64,000 nucleotides of DNA from Streptomyces davaonensis JCM 4913 (GTDB lineage Bacteria > Actinomycetota > Actinomycetes > Streptomycetales > Streptomycetaceae): assembly GCF_000349325.1 (NCBI RefSeq), contig NC_020504.1:7854326-7918325 (forward strand), written 5' to 3'. The notes below the pieces were generated by a model. The model was given only the letters and a program-made list of their open reading frames with translations. It was not told where the DNA came from and made no database searches. A program made the position numbers and the translations under genes. Position 1 is the first letter of the stretch; each line of letters starts with the position of its first letter. Shown in pieces: positions 28,057-36,233 of this stretch.

Positions 28057-28438
28057 GCGGCGACCCCAGGCCCGGAAGAGCGGTCCGGGCGGGGACATCC
28101 ACCCATGAAACCCCGTGGGGACGGGGGTGCGGCGGACGGCAACAATGCCGGCGCAGCTGGGGAGCTGCGCCGGCATTACCTTTTCCCCGGAGCAATCGGG
28201 CGGCCTGGCCGGCAGCCGAGACGCCGCCCCGCCGGACCGGCCCAACCGCCCTAGCTGCGGGCAGTCGTGCCGCTGGGGCGGCACGGGTGCTCTGGGGGTC
28301 CCCCTCTGGGGGGAGGCACCCCGCAAGCGCGGGCGAGCGAAAACCCAGTCCACCCGCACCCCCACCGGCCCGCACCCACCAGACCGGCGCGCACCCCTGC
28401 GTACCCTCACCCTCAGACCCACCCCCGCAGGGAGCCAA
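28057..28438 (+). other. Repeat-mosaic intergenic region before the phosphotransferase gene
   Basis: 382 bp without a gene. It contains a strong terminator (28144–28177), then stretches I recall as dispersed Streptomyces intergenic sequence: GCTGCGGGCAGTCGTGCCGC (28252–28271), and a nested-palindromic part CTCTGGGGGTCCCCCTCTGG (28289–28308) followed by the inverted GCGGGCGAGCG stretch. The gene's ribosome site AGGGAG is at its end. Confidence 0.5.
28144..28177 (+). terminator. Strong intrinsic terminator
   Basis: AATGCCGGCGCAGCT, loop GGGG, AGCTGCGCCGGCATT: a perfect 15-bp stem, then ACC and TTTT. The clearest terminator in the window, 87 bp past the small membrane protein. Confidence 0.92.
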
Positions 28439-29383
28439 GTGACAGCCAACAGCCTCGTGCCGGAACTGACCCGCACCGCCACAGCCACCGCCCACGCCCG
28501 CCGCCGCACCGCCTGCCCCTGCGGAGCAACCGGCACGCTCGCCGACCGCCCCGACGCCACAGTCGTCCGCCACGCCGACACCGTCGCGAAGGCGCACCCA
28601 CCCCACACCGACCCCACCGAGCTCACCCTCCGCCTGGCCACAGCCACCGCCCTCCCCGACGTCCTCCTGCCCCCGCTCACCCCCACCCCGGCCCCCCTCC
28701 ACGACCGCCTCGTCACCTGCTGGCCGTACGGCACCCCCGTAGACCCCAACACCCCCGACGCCGCCCCTTGGGAAGCCGCCGCCACCCTCCTCGCCCGCCT
28801 CCACCTCCACCCACCCCTCCCGCGCACACCCCCCATGCGCGGCCCCGCCAAGGCCGCCCGAGCCGTCGAACGTCTCCAGGCCACGGCGCCCACGACCGCC
28901 GCCGAGCCCATCCTCCGCGCCTGGCACGCCCTCCCCGCCTGGGCCCGGGCCGAGGCCCAGCTCCCGGACCTCACCCCCACCCTCTGCCACGGCGACTTCC
29001 ACCTCGGCCAGCTCGTCCGCCACCCGGCCGACCACGGAACCTGGCGACTCATCGACGTCGACGACCTCGGCACCGGCACCCCGGCCTGGGACCTCGCCCG
29101 CCCCGCCGCCTGGTACGCCTGCGGCCTCCTCGCCCCGGAAGAGTGGACCCGCTTCCTCACCGCCTACCGCGCCGCGGGCGGCCCGGCCGTCCCCCCGCAC
29201 GGCGACCCCTGGCCCGCCCTCGACATCCCGGCCCGCGCCCTGACCGTCCAGACCGCCGCCACCGCGCTCACCAAGGCGACCCAGGCCGCCCGCCCGCTCG
29301 ACGAAGTCGAGCAGTCCTTGATCGACGCCTGCGACCGAATGGCATCCACCCCGCCCGAGTTGACGTGCGAATCCGCCAAGTAG
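28439..29383 (+). CDS. Aminoglycoside phosphotransferase-family (APH/choline kinase fold) protein
   Basis: 314 aa. Brenner-like catalytic loop LCHGDFHLGQLV followed by LIDVDDLGTGTPAWDLARP (metal Asp), both classical for the APH fold. GTG at 28439 follows AGGGAG. The gene is unusually Pro/Thr/Ala-rich at its N-terminus. Such proteins in Streptomyces phosphorylate small molecules; real drug resistance should not be assumed. Confidence 0.85.
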   Translation: MTANSLVPELTRTATATAHARRRTACPCGATGTLADRPDATVVRHADTVAKAHPPHTDPTELTLRLATATALPDVLLPPLTPTPAPLHDRLVTCWPYGTPVDPNTPDAAPWEAAATLLARLHLHPPLPRTPPMRGPAKAARAVERLQATAPTTAAEPILRAWHALPAWARAEAQLPDLTPTLCHGDFHLGQLVRHPADHGTWRLIDVDDLGTGTPAWDLARPAAWYACGLLAPEEWTRFLTAYRAAGGPAVPPHGDPWPALDIPARALTVQTAATALTKATQAARPLDEVEQSLIDACDRMASTPPELTCESAK

Positions 29384-29464
29384 GGTGCAACCGACCGCAG
29401 CCGGACAGAGTCTGTCCTGGCGATACCCGAAGCAGGACCGACCGGCGAGGAGTTGAGCCGAACC

Positions 29465-29755
29465 ATGCAGTGTCCGAAATGCCGTGCACCGATGCACACC
29501 TACAACCGCAACGGCGTCCAGATCGAGCAGTGCAGCGGCTGCCGGGGGATATTCCTCGACTACGGCGAGCTGGAGGCCCTGACCCGCCTGGAGTCCCAGT
29601 GGTCCCAGCCGGCTGCGCCGCCGGCACCCCCCGCCCCGCAGGCCTACCCGGCCGCCCCCGCCCCCGCGGCCCCCGCCTGGGGCGCCCCGCAGCACGGCGG
29701 CCACTACGGCCACAAGCGCCACAAGAGCTTCGGCCACATGCTGTTCTCCAGCTGA
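29465..29755 (+). CDS. TFIIB-type zinc-ribbon protein
   Basis: 96 aa. MQCPKCRAPMHTYNRNGVQIEQCSGCRGIFLDYGELEAL: two CxxC pairs (zf-TFIIB domain), one Zn expected. Then a Pro/Ala-rich stretch and a His/Lys-rich tail (QHGGHYGHKRHKSFGH) that might also bind metal. ATG chosen; GGAG lies 13 nt upstream. Function unknown. Confidence 0.85.
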   Translation: MQCPKCRAPMHTYNRNGVQIEQCSGCRGIFLDYGELEALTRLESQWSQPAAPPAPPAPQAYPAAPAPAAPAWGAPQHGGHYGHKRHKSFGHMLFSS

Positions 29756-29777
29756 CCGAGAGCCGGCCGAGAACCAA

Positions 29778-29807
29778 GAAGCCCCCGGCCGCAGGGCCGG
29801 GGGCTTC
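29778..29807. terminator. Bidirectional terminator between zinc-ribbon gene and tRNA cluster
   Basis: GAAGCCCCCGGCC, loop GCAG, GGCCGGGGGCTTC: 13-bp perfect stem between a plus-strand gene and minus-strand tRNAs, able to stop both. Confidence 0.85.
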
Positions 29808-29813
29808 GGTACG

Positions 29814-29885
29814 TGCGCGATACTGGGATTGAACCAGTGACCTCTTCCGTGTCAGGGAAGCGCTCTCCCGCTGAGCTAATCGCGC
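29814..29885 (-). tRNA. tRNA-Val (GAC)
   Basis: 72 nt, acceptor GCGCGAT/ATCGCGC, D-stem GCTC, anticodon loop CTGACAC (GAC), T-arm ACTGG-TTCAATC-CCAGT, discriminator A, CCA not encoded. Identical to the next copy. Confidence 0.97.
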
Positions 29886-29918
29886 GGGGGTCACAGCCCG
29901 AGAGCTGTGGATCTTGCG

Positions 29919-29990
29919 TGCGCGATACTGGGATTGAACCAGTGACCTCTTCCGTGTCAGGGAAGCGCTCTCCCGCTGAGCTAATCGCGC
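29919..29990 (-). tRNA. tRNA-Val (GAC)
   Basis: Second copy, identical over all 72 nt to 29814–29885. Anticodon GAC reads GUC/GUU. Confidence 0.97.
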
Positions 29991-30024
29991 GGGTCAGACC
30001 TTCGATGATCTCTCGAAGATCCAG

Positions 30025-30096
30025 TGGACGATACTGGGATTGAACCAGTGACCTCTTCCGTGTCAGGGAAGCGCTCTCCCGCTGAGCTAATCGTCC
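30025..30096 (-). tRNA. tRNA-Val (GAC), variant acceptor stem
   Basis: Same body as the other two but with acceptor GGACGAT/ATCGTCC; the compensating changes on both sides show it is functional. Confidence 0.97.
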
Positions 30097-30100
30097 TTGG

Positions 30101-30171
30101 AGGTGGAGACGGGATTTGAACCCGTGTAGACGGCTTTGCAGGCCGTTGCCTCGCCTCTCGGCCACTCCACC
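30101..30171 (-). tRNA. tRNA-Cys (GCA)
   Basis: 71 nt, acceptor GGTGGAG/CTCCACC, anticodon loop CTGCAAA (GCA), discriminator U as usual for Cys, T-loop TTCAAAT. Confidence 0.96.
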
Positions 30172-30210
30172 AGGAGTGTAGGGGTTCGGGATGATCCCCT
30201 TGCTCTTTCG

Positions 30211-30283
30211 AGCGAACGACGAGGTTCGAACTCGCGACCTCAACCTTGGCAAGGTTGCGCTCTACCAACTGAGCTACGTTCGC
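30211..30283 (-). tRNA. tRNA-Gly (GCC)
   Basis: 73 nt, acceptor GCGAACG/CGTTCGC, anticodon loop TTGCCAA (GCC), T-loop TTCGAAC, discriminator U. First gene of the five-tRNA minus-strand cluster. Confidence 0.96.
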
Positions 30284-30461
30284 CTGTCTTTCCGTTCCGC
30301 TTGCGCGTCCCGGCGACGTGTTGAACTCTAGCGGATTCCTGGGCCAGTACAAAAACGCGTTTGTGCAGCGTGCTGCGTCTCACCTGCCCGACGACCTGGT
30401 CAGGGCTCCGCCGAGGACATGCCCAGGTCACCCGAAGGACACCGGCCATAGACTCGACAAC

Positions 30462-31502
30462 GTGCTCGACCTCCCTCCCCTGGCCCGCTTCGGCGACCGT
30501 CTCGCCACCGGCCTCCTCGACATCACCAGTGACCCCGAGGCCCTCGACTCCACCGGCTTCTGGGCCGTCGCCGCGGACTTCGAGGGCCGTCTGACCTGCG
30601 CCCGCTTCCGGGACGTACGCAAGTCGCCCGTGCCCGCGCCGACGCCGGGCGCATGGCAGGGACCGGCGGCGGCCGACTGGACCTCCTCCCTCGACCGCGC
30701 CGCGTACATCGACGGCGTGCGCCGGATCCGTGAGTACATCGCGGCCGGGGAGGTCTACCAGGCGAACCTCTGCCGGGTGCTCTCCGCTCCCGTTGCGCCC
30801 GACGCCGACGTGGACGCCCTCACCGCGCTGCTGGCCCGCGGCAACCCGGCGCCGTACGCAGGAACGATCCGGCTGCCCGGACACGGCGTGGAGATCGCCA
30901 CCGCGTCGCCGGAGCTGTTCCTGCGCCGGGACGGGCGGACCGTGGAGTCCGGGCCGATCAAGGGCACCGGGCGCACCGAGGCGGACCTGCTGGAGAAGGA
31001 CTACGCCGAGAACGTGATGATCGTGGACCTGGTCCGCAACGACATCGGCCGCGTCTGCGCGACCGGCTCCGTCACCGTCCCCGACCTGTGCGCCGTCGAG
31101 AAGCACCCGGGACTCGTGCACCTCGTCTCCACCGTGCGCGGTGAACTGCGCCCGGACGCCGGCTGGGCAGAACTCCTCGCCGCCGCCTTCCCGCCCGGCT
31201 CGGTCACCGGCGCCCCCAAGTCGAGCGCGCTGCGGATCATCGACGCCCTGGAGACGGCGCCCCGGGGCCCGTACTGCGGCGGCATCGGCTGGGTCGACGC
31301 GGACCGTGGCACCGGCGAGCTCGCGGTCGGCATCCGCACCTTCTGGATCGACCGCGCGGAAGGCGTACTGCGCTTCGGCACCGGCGCCGGGATCACTTGG
31401 GGCTCGGACCCCGAGGGGGAGTGGCGGGAGACCGAGCTGAAGGCATCCCGGCTGCTCGCGGTAGCGTCGGGAACGTACGAGGTGAGTGGAGAGGGGCTCT
31501 AG
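30462..31502 (+). CDS. pabB: Chorismate-binding enzyme, aminodeoxychorismate synthase component I-like
   Basis: 346 aa. Contains the chorismate-binding core: YIDGVRRIREYIAAGEVYQANLCR, IATASPELFLR, VESGPIKGTGRT, AENVMIVDLVRNDIGRV, PGLVHLVSTVRGEL, FPPGSVTGAPK, and RGPYCGGIGWVD. With ammonia or a glutaminase partner it would make 4-amino-4-deoxychorismate for folate. The neighbour 3 bp on is a PabC-like lyase, supporting this over anthranilate synthase. TAGACT ends 7 nt before the GTG, suggesting a leaderless mRNA. Confidence 0.9.
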   Translation: MLDLPPLARFGDRLATGLLDITSDPEALDSTGFWAVAADFEGRLTCARFRDVRKSPVPAPTPGAWQGPAAADWTSSLDRAAYIDGVRRIREYIAAGEVYQANLCRVLSAPVAPDADVDALTALLARGNPAPYAGTIRLPGHGVEIATASPELFLRRDGRTVESGPIKGTGRTEADLLEKDYAENVMIVDLVRNDIGRVCATGSVTVPDLCAVEKHPGLVHLVSTVRGELRPDAGWAELLAAAFPPGSVTGAPKSSALRIIDALETAPRGPYCGGIGWVDADRGTGELAVGIRTFWIDRAEGVLRFGTGAGITWGSDPEGEWRETELKASRLLAVASGTYEVSGEGL

Positions 31503-31505
31503 AAA

Positions 31506-32327
31506 GTGAAGATCTGGCTCGACGGCGGCTTGCAGGACATCGAGTCCGCCCGCGTCTCCGTCTTCGACCACGGGCTGACCGTGGGCGACGGCATCTTCGA
31601 GACGGTGAAGGCGGCCGACGGCAAGCTGTTCGCCCTCACCCGGCACCTGAACCGCCTGACCCGCTCCGCGCGCGGCCTCGGGCTGCCCGACCCCGACCAC
31701 GACGAGGTCCGCCGCGCCTGTACGGCCGTACTCGACGCCAATCCGATGCCGCTCGGCCGGCTGCGGATCACCTACACCGGCGGCCACGGCCCCCTCGGCT
31801 CCGACCGCGGCGAGCACGGCCCGACCCTGGTCGTCGCCGTCGGCGAGACCACCCGCCGCCCGGACTCCACGGCCGTGATCACGGTCCCCTGGACCCGCAA
31901 CGAACGCGGCGCGCTCACCGGACTGAAGACGACCTCGTACGCGGAGAACGTCGTCGCCCTCTCCCGCGCCCACCAACACGGCAGTTCCGAGGCGCTGTTC
32001 GCCAACACGGTCGGCCAACTCTGCGAGGGCACGGGCTCGAACGTCTTCGTCGTCCTGGACGGCGAGATCCACACCCCGCCGGTCGCCTCGGGCTGTCTGG
32101 CGGGCATCACCCGTGAGCTGGTCGTGGAGTGGACGGGGGCCAAGGAGACCGATCTGCCGCTGGACGTCCTCGAGCGGGCCGACGAGGTGTTCCTGACGTC
32201 CACGCTGCGGGACGTCCAGGCCGTGCACCGCGTCGACGAGCGCGAACTGCCCGGCGCGCCGGGGCCGGTCACCGCCAAGGCCATGCGGACCTTCGACGAG
32301 CGGTCCGGCGACGACCAAGATCCGTGA
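31506..32327 (+). CDS. pabC: Class IV aminotransferase, 4-amino-4-deoxychorismate lyase-like
   Basis: PLP enzyme, 273 aa. VFDHGLTVGDGIFETVKA at the start, R in LGRLRITYTGG, the PLP-lysine region GLKTTSYAENVVA, EALFANTVGQLCEGTGSNVFVVL and the C-terminal VFLTSTLRDVQAVHRVD all fit fold-type IV. GTG 3 bp after pabB, with GAGAGGGG inside the pabB end. Together they would convert chorismate to p-aminobenzoate. A branched-chain aminotransferase role is less likely given the partner. Confidence 0.88.
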   Translation: MKIWLDGGLQDIESARVSVFDHGLTVGDGIFETVKAADGKLFALTRHLNRLTRSARGLGLPDPDHDEVRRACTAVLDANPMPLGRLRITYTGGHGPLGSDRGEHGPTLVVAVGETTRRPDSTAVITVPWTRNERGALTGLKTTSYAENVVALSRAHQHGSSEALFANTVGQLCEGTGSNVFVVLDGEIHTPPVASGCLAGITRELVVEWTGAKETDLPLDVLERADEVFLTSTLRDVQAVHRVDERELPGAPGPVTAKAMRTFDERSGDDQDP

Positions 32328-32343
32328 GGTCACGGAAAAGAAG

Positions 32344-32372
32344 CTGACGTGGCCCTCCATCATGGGTAGAAC
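32344..32372 (+). promoter_or_regulatory. Promoter of the double-GNAT gene
   Basis: CTGACG (32344–32349), 17 nt, TAGAAC (32367–32372), then 7 nt to the ATG at 32380: a leaderless arrangement. Confidence 0.6.
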
Positions 32373-32379
32373 ACCCGTG

Positions 32380-33204
32380 ATGACCACGACTCTGCGGCCG
32401 ACCGAGCCGCTCCAGCGAGACGCCGACGGGATGCTGTCGCGCCACTTCCAGGTGTGCGTGAACAGCCGTCCCGTCGGCGCGATACACCTGGCGACGCATC
32501 CCCTCTTCGGGCCGACCGTCGCGCGCATCAGCGACCTGAGCATCGAGGAGCCGGACCGCGGGCGCGGCCGGGGCGCGGTGGCCGCGCTCGCCGCCGAGGA
32601 GGTGGCCCGCGGCTGGGGCTGCACCCGCATCGAGACCATGGTGCCCGGCGGCTCGGGGCCCGCGCTGCGCCTCGCCACCGCCCTGGGCTACGTCCAACGC
32701 AACCGCGGCATGGAGAAGCAGCTCCCCGCCACCGCGCCCGAACTGCCCGCGGGCAGCCACGGCCGGCCCATGACGGAGGCCGAGTACGGGCCCTGGATGG
32801 AGGCGAGCAACGTGCACTACGCGCAGAGCTGGATCGACCGCGGGGTACCCGAGGACCAGGCCCGGGCCAAGGCCGTCAACGACATGGCCAAGCTGCTCCC
32901 GCAGGGCCTCGCCACCGAGCACACGCTGATCAGCGTCCTGGAACACGAGGGCACCCGCGTCGGCACCCTGTGGCTTTCGCTGGCGGGGGAGCAGGCGTAC
33001 GTCTACGACGTCGAGGCCGACGCGCGCTTCCGCGGCCGGGGCCACGGCCGCACCCTGATGCTGCTGGCCGAGGCCCAGTCGGTGGCCGCCGGGAAGCGGA
33101 CCATCGGCCTCAACGTCTTCGCGGACAACACCCCGGCCGAGCGGCTGTACGAGTCCCTGGGCTATCTGCCGGTGAGCTACTCGATGTACAAGAACCTGCT
33201 CTGA
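32380..33204 (+). CDS. Tandem GNAT-domain acetyltransferase
   Basis: 274 aa with two GNAT halves. N-terminal copy: ISDLSIEEPDRGRGRGAVAALAAEEVA and TMVPGGSGPALRLATALGYVQRN. C-terminal copy: VYDVEADARFRGRGHGRTLMLLAEAQSVAAGKRTIGLNVFADNTPAERLYESLGYLPVSYSMYKNLL. Both acetyl-CoA loops look intact. ATG directly downstream of a promoter, no ribosome site. Substrate unknown. Confidence 0.88.
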   Translation: MTTTLRPTEPLQRDADGMLSRHFQVCVNSRPVGAIHLATHPLFGPTVARISDLSIEEPDRGRGRGAVAALAAEEVARGWGCTRIETMVPGGSGPALRLATALGYVQRNRGMEKQLPATAPELPAGSHGRPMTEAEYGPWMEASNVHYAQSWIDRGVPEDQARAKAVNDMAKLLPQGLATEHTLISVLEHEGTRVGTLWLSLAGEQAYVYDVEADARFRGRGHGRTLMLLAEAQSVAAGKRTIGLNVFADNTPAERLYESLGYLPVSYSMYKNLL

Positions 33205-33230
33205 GGCCGACGCGGGAACCCGCTGCGGCT

Positions 33231-33758
33231 TCAGCCCTGCCCGGCCTCGGCCAGCAGTCGGTCCGCGATCTCCTCGATCCGCTCGCGCAGCCCTTCCTGG
33301 CTCTTGCCGCCGTCCAGGCGCTCCCCGCCGATCACATACGTCGGGGTGCCGGTGACGCCGATCGCCTTGCCCTCGGCCTGGTCGGCGTCCACGATCAGGA
33401 TGTGCCGGCCGTCGATCAGCGCCGTGTCGAACTCCTCGGAGTCCAGACCGAGTTCCCGGGCCACCTCGACCAGGAAGGGTTCGCCCTTACGGTCCAGTTC
33501 CTCGACCCGGCCCAGCACGGCTTCCACGTACGGCCACCCCTGGCCCTGCTCCAGCGCCTCCTCGGCGGCCTGCGCCGCGGCGAAGGCGTGCTTGTGCTTC
33601 TCCAGCGGGAAGTGCCGCAGCCGCAGTTCCAGCCGGTCGCCGTAGCGGGCGCGCAGGGCTCGCAGATCGTCGAGGGCGGTACGGCAGTCCGGGCACTGGA
33701 GTTCGCACCAGACGTCGAGGACGGGTGCGGCGGTACGGACGGGGGAGGAGTCGCTCAT
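33231..33758 (-). CDS. DsbA-family (FrnE-like) thiol oxidoreductase
   Basis: 175 aa, cytosolic (no signal peptide). Redox motif CPDC (Cys22, Cys25) in VWCELQCPDCRTALDDLRAL; cis-Pro loop VTGTPTYVIGG near residue 140. Probably reduces or oxidises a small disulfide, or acts on a stress substrate. Convergent with the double-GNAT gene; only 26 bp separate the stops. Confidence 0.9.
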   Translation of the reverse strand: MSDSSPVRTAAPVLDVWCELQCPDCRTALDDLRALRARYGDRLELRLRHFPLEKHKHAFAAAQAAEEALEQGQGWPYVEAVLGRVEELDRKGEPFLVEVARELGLDSEEFDTALIDGRHILIVDADQAEGKAIGVTGTPTYVIGGERLDGGKSQEGLRERIEEIADRLLAEAGQG

Positions 33759-33866
33759 GCGGCCAGTCTCCCAGCCGACGGCCCGCCCGGCCCAATCAGG
33801 GAGCCGCGAGGGATCACGACCTGACCGGCACCTCCGGATGAGCTGACCCGGAGATGTCCCTGATGT

Positions 33867-33889
33867 CCGCCGGGACCATGGCCCGGCGG
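33867..33889 (+). other. Hairpin upstream of a small membrane-protein gene
   Basis: CCGCCGGG-ACCATGG-CCCGGCGG, 8-bp stem, about 70 bp before the start of the 144-aa gene. Could be an operator or leader hairpin. Confidence 0.35.
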
Positions 33890-33957
33890 GGCCTCGCAGG
33901 TGCAGGATGGAAGGGACGCAGACCCCGTGCCTGACCGAATCCTGTCTGGAGGACCGG

Positions 33958-34392
33958 ATGATTGCCGAGACCGTCTGTTCCGCCGTCGCCGCGGCCGGCC
34001 TGGGCATCGCGGCTGTCACGGCGTACCGCAAGCGTTTTCTCTCCGCCGCCCGGATCGCCGCGTATGCGCTGGTCCCGCTCGGACTGGTGATGACCGGAGT
34101 CGTCGAGTGGCTGGCGGACACCGCGTTCAGCCCGACCGCGTGGGCGGGCTTCGGTGTGCTCGGCGCCGCGTGGCTGCTGTTCGCGAGCACCCGGGCCGTG
34201 GAGCGCCGGCGTGGTGGCGGCACCCGCAAGGAGCGCAAGGAGGCGGCCCGGTCCGCCGGGCACGGGGCGGTGGCCCCGGCGGCCTCGGCGCCCTCCCTGG
34301 GCCCCGCCTCCCGCCCGGCGGCCAAGCCCGCCGCGGCGTCCCAGGAGGACTTCAGCGACATCGAGGCGATCCTCAAGAAGCACGGCATATGA
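33958..34392 (+). CDS. Small membrane protein with disordered tail
   Basis: 144 aa. Three hydrophobic segments (ETVCSAVAAAGLGIAAVTAY; IAAYALVPLGLVMTGVVEWL; WAGFGVLGAAWLLFAST), then a basic stretch (RRRGGGTRKERKE), an Ala/Pro-rich region and a conserved-looking acidic end DFSDIEAILKKHGI. ATG after GGAGGACCGG. Tail motif may bind a partner. Function unknown. Confidence 0.8.
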   Translation: MIAETVCSAVAAAGLGIAAVTAYRKRFLSAARIAAYALVPLGLVMTGVVEWLADTAFSPTAWAGFGVLGAAWLLFASTRAVERRRGGGTRKERKEAARSAGHGAVAPAASAPSLGPASRPAAKPAAASQEDFSDIEAILKKHGI

Positions 34393-34546
34393 CGGCCGCA
34401 TGAGGGCTGAAACGACACAGTGGGTCGCCGCCCGTCCGTAAGTGATCAAGACCCGCACCGGACATTGCGGAATATGGCGAACTCCCTCTCGTTCCGGGCG
34501 TGTTGATCGCGCGGGGAGCGTTCCCTGCGTCATCATCGCCCGCGAG

Positions 34547-34699
34547 ATGCTGGACACGACACAAGGCGAGACCGCGCCGCCGCAGGACGAGCCGCGCGGA
34601 TGCCTCTTCGCCCTTTCCCAGCCACCGCTGATGATCTTCCTTGCGGTGATCGGGTGTCTGCTGCTCATGGCTGCGCTGCACGACCTGCTGCTGCTCTGA
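34547..34699 (+). CDS. Small single-helix membrane protein
   Basis: 50 aa: acidic start (MLDTTQGETAPPQDEPRG) then helix LMIFLAVIGCLLLMAALHDLLLL to the end. ATG with only GCGAG before it; start uncertain. Length and composition fit a tail-anchored small protein. Function unknown. Confidence 0.6.
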   Translation: MLDTTQGETAPPQDEPRGCLFALSQPPLMIFLAVIGCLLLMAALHDLLLL

Positions 34700-34713
34700 G
34701 CCGTACCCGCGGC

Positions 34714-34734
34714 CCCCGGCGCCACCCGCCGGGG
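34714..34734. terminator. Terminator between convergent genes
   Basis: CCCCGGCG and CGCCGGGG, 8-bp perfect stem with a 5-nt loop; outer bases extend the pairing with one mismatch. Lies between the small membrane gene (+) and the CGNR gene (−). Confidence 0.7.
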
Positions 34735-34776
34735 CCCGCGTCGACGCCGATGTCGTCCAGTGCGGGTCGGCAGGCC

Positions 34777-35337
34777 CTAGCCCGCCGCCTCCTTGCGGCG
34801 CGCCCGGTAGGCGGCCACATGCAGTCGGTTGCCGCAGGTGCGGCTGTCGCAGTACCGGCGCGAGCGATTGCGGGACAGGTCCACGAAGGCGCGCCGGCAG
34901 TCGGGGGCCTCGCAGCGGCGCAGCCGCTCCTGCTCCCCGGCGACCACGAAGAACGCCAGAGCCATGCCGCAGTCGGCCGCCAGGTGATCGGCGACCGAGG
35001 CGCCGGGTGCGAAGTAGTGCACATGCCAGTCGTAGCCGTCGTGATCGGTCAGCCGCGGGGTGGTGCCCGCGGCGGCGACCAGTTCGTTGATCAGACCCGA
35101 GGCGACCCGGGCGTCCGATTCCGCGAAGACGCGGGCGAACTTCCCCCGGACCTTGCGCACCGCGGACAGGTCGAGCTCCGAGAGCACGCCGACATCGCTG
35201 ATGTCATTCCTGCGCACGAAATCGGCGAGCGCCGCAACGTCCGCCAGCGTGTCCTGCGCCGTGTCGTCCTCCGGCGCGGTGTTCACCAGATCCACGACGG
35301 CGTCGAGGGCGCACCGGGTGTCGTGGGTGATCAGCAC
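34777..35337 (-). CDS. CGNR zinc-finger (ABATE-domain) regulatory protein
   Basis: 186 aa. N-terminal ABATE-like domain (ALDAVVDLVNTAPEDDTAQDTLADVAALADFV). C-terminal zinc finger CEAPDCRRAFVDLSRNRSRRYCDSRTCGNRLHVAAYRAR in the standard C-x4-C … C-x4-C-GNR layout. Likely binds DNA or RNA. GTG after GGGAGCGAAAC is chosen; an open frame upstream runs into the regulatory gap and lacks coding character. Confidence 0.88.
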   Translation of the reverse strand: MLITHDTRCALDAVVDLVNTAPEDDTAQDTLADVAALADFVRRNDISDVGVLSELDLSAVRKVRGKFARVFAESDARVASGLINELVAAAGTTPRLTDHDGYDWHVHYFAPGASVADHLAADCGMALAFFVVAGEQERLRRCEAPDCRRAFVDLSRNRSRRYCDSRTCGNRLHVAAYRARRKEAAG

Positions 35338-35519
35338 GTTTCGCTCCCTGGCCTGAGGGTCGGGCGCACCGCGCCCGCCGATGCTGGCCGATGGTAGTAG
35401 CTTCGCCGACGGCGGGACGGAAGCACCAGGGGCCTGGTAGCCGCGGGCAACCGGATACCGGGCCGAGTGGCGGGATCCGGCCGCGCCGGAGCGGGGTGCA
35501 CGCACGACGACGCCGTCCC

Positions 35520-35532
35520 GTGAGTAACTCAC
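35520..35532. promoter_or_regulatory. Short palindrome GTGAGT-A-ACTCAC
   Basis: Perfect 6+6 palindrome in the 291-bp gap between the CGNR gene and ssgB. Upstream of the CGNR gene, so possibly its operator. Nothing else recognisable in this gap. Confidence 0.4.
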
Positions 35533-35628
35533 GGTGACGGCGTCGGCGCATACCGTATGCGATTGTTTGTCCTGGCCCGAGCCGTCACCCCGAGTCGACG
35601 GCGCCGGGCGGCTTCGTGGCGCCCCGCT

Positions 35629-36042
35629 TCAGCTCTCCGCCAGGATGTGTGAGAGCTCCTGATCGAGATCGAAGTGCCGGTGTTCCGTGCCGGGGGGCAC
35701 GGCGGCGTCTGTTCGCTTCAGGAAGGACTCCAGGGCGCGTGCGGGGGCTTCGAGAAGGGCTTCGCCCTCCGGGGAGCTCAGGGCGATGCACACGACTCCC
35801 TGGCCGTGACTGCGCGACGGCCAGACTCGGACGTCGCCGGTGCCGGTGGGCCGGTGCAGGCCCTCAGCCAGGAGGTCGCGGGCGAACACCCACTCGACGG
35901 TCTCCTCGGCTCCGGTGTGGAAGGTGGCGTGCACGGCGTAGGGGTCGGCCGTGTCGTACCGCAGGCCTGCGGGGACAGGCAGGGAGGACTCGCTCGACAC
36001 AACGAGGCGCAGGTGCAGCTCGCAGCTGACCGTGGTGTTCAT
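35629..36042 (-). CDS. ssgB: Sporulation cell-division protein SsgB
   Basis: SsgA-like protein, 137 aa, starting MNTTVSCELHLRLVVSSESS and ending FDLDQELSHILAES. The sequence is that of SsgB as I remember it, almost without change, which fits its reputation as the best-conserved member of the family. In sporogenic aerial hyphae it localises with SsgA and brings FtsZ to future septa. Cytosolic, no DNA-binding motif. The upstream 190 bp are shared with the divergent TIGR02611 gene; I could not assign a developmental sigma promoter by eye. Confidence 0.97.
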   Translation of the reverse strand: MNTTVSCELHLRLVVSSESSLPVPAGLRYDTADPYAVHATFHTGAEETVEWVFARDLLAEGLHRPTGTGDVRVWPSRSHGQGVVCIALSSPEGEALLEAPARALESFLKRTDAAVPPGTEHRHFDLDQELSHILAES

Positions 36043-36233
36043 AAGCGCCAGGGCCTTTCGCTCAGTGTGCGCTCGGGGATTCGCACGTCGGCGAAATCGA
36101 CATGCCACCTACGGTGCCGTTGTAAACCCCTCTGAGTGTTTTGCGTGTCTTTACGTAACTCTTCCGGCCGACGACCCGTTCGCGAGGTACGACCATTCCG
36201 GTGACTGGTTTCTCTCCGGTAGGGTTTGGCCGT

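Noticed and set aside
28115..28438. Longer version of the phosphotransferase
   Set aside because: It would translate through a 15-bp terminator and dispersed repeats; GTG 28439 has AGGGAG.
28439..29383. Aminoglycoside resistance gene
   Set aside because: Only the fold motifs are present; they are shared by many kinases and nothing points to a drug substrate.
29814..30096. Three regularly spaced ~72-bp repeats resembling a CRISPR array
   Set aside because: They are tRNA-Val genes with full cloverleaf pairing; spacers are 28–33 bp and no cas gene is near.
29814..30283. tRNA cluster as attachment site of an integrative element
   Set aside because: All five tRNAs are complete, no integrase gene or 3'-end duplicate is seen.
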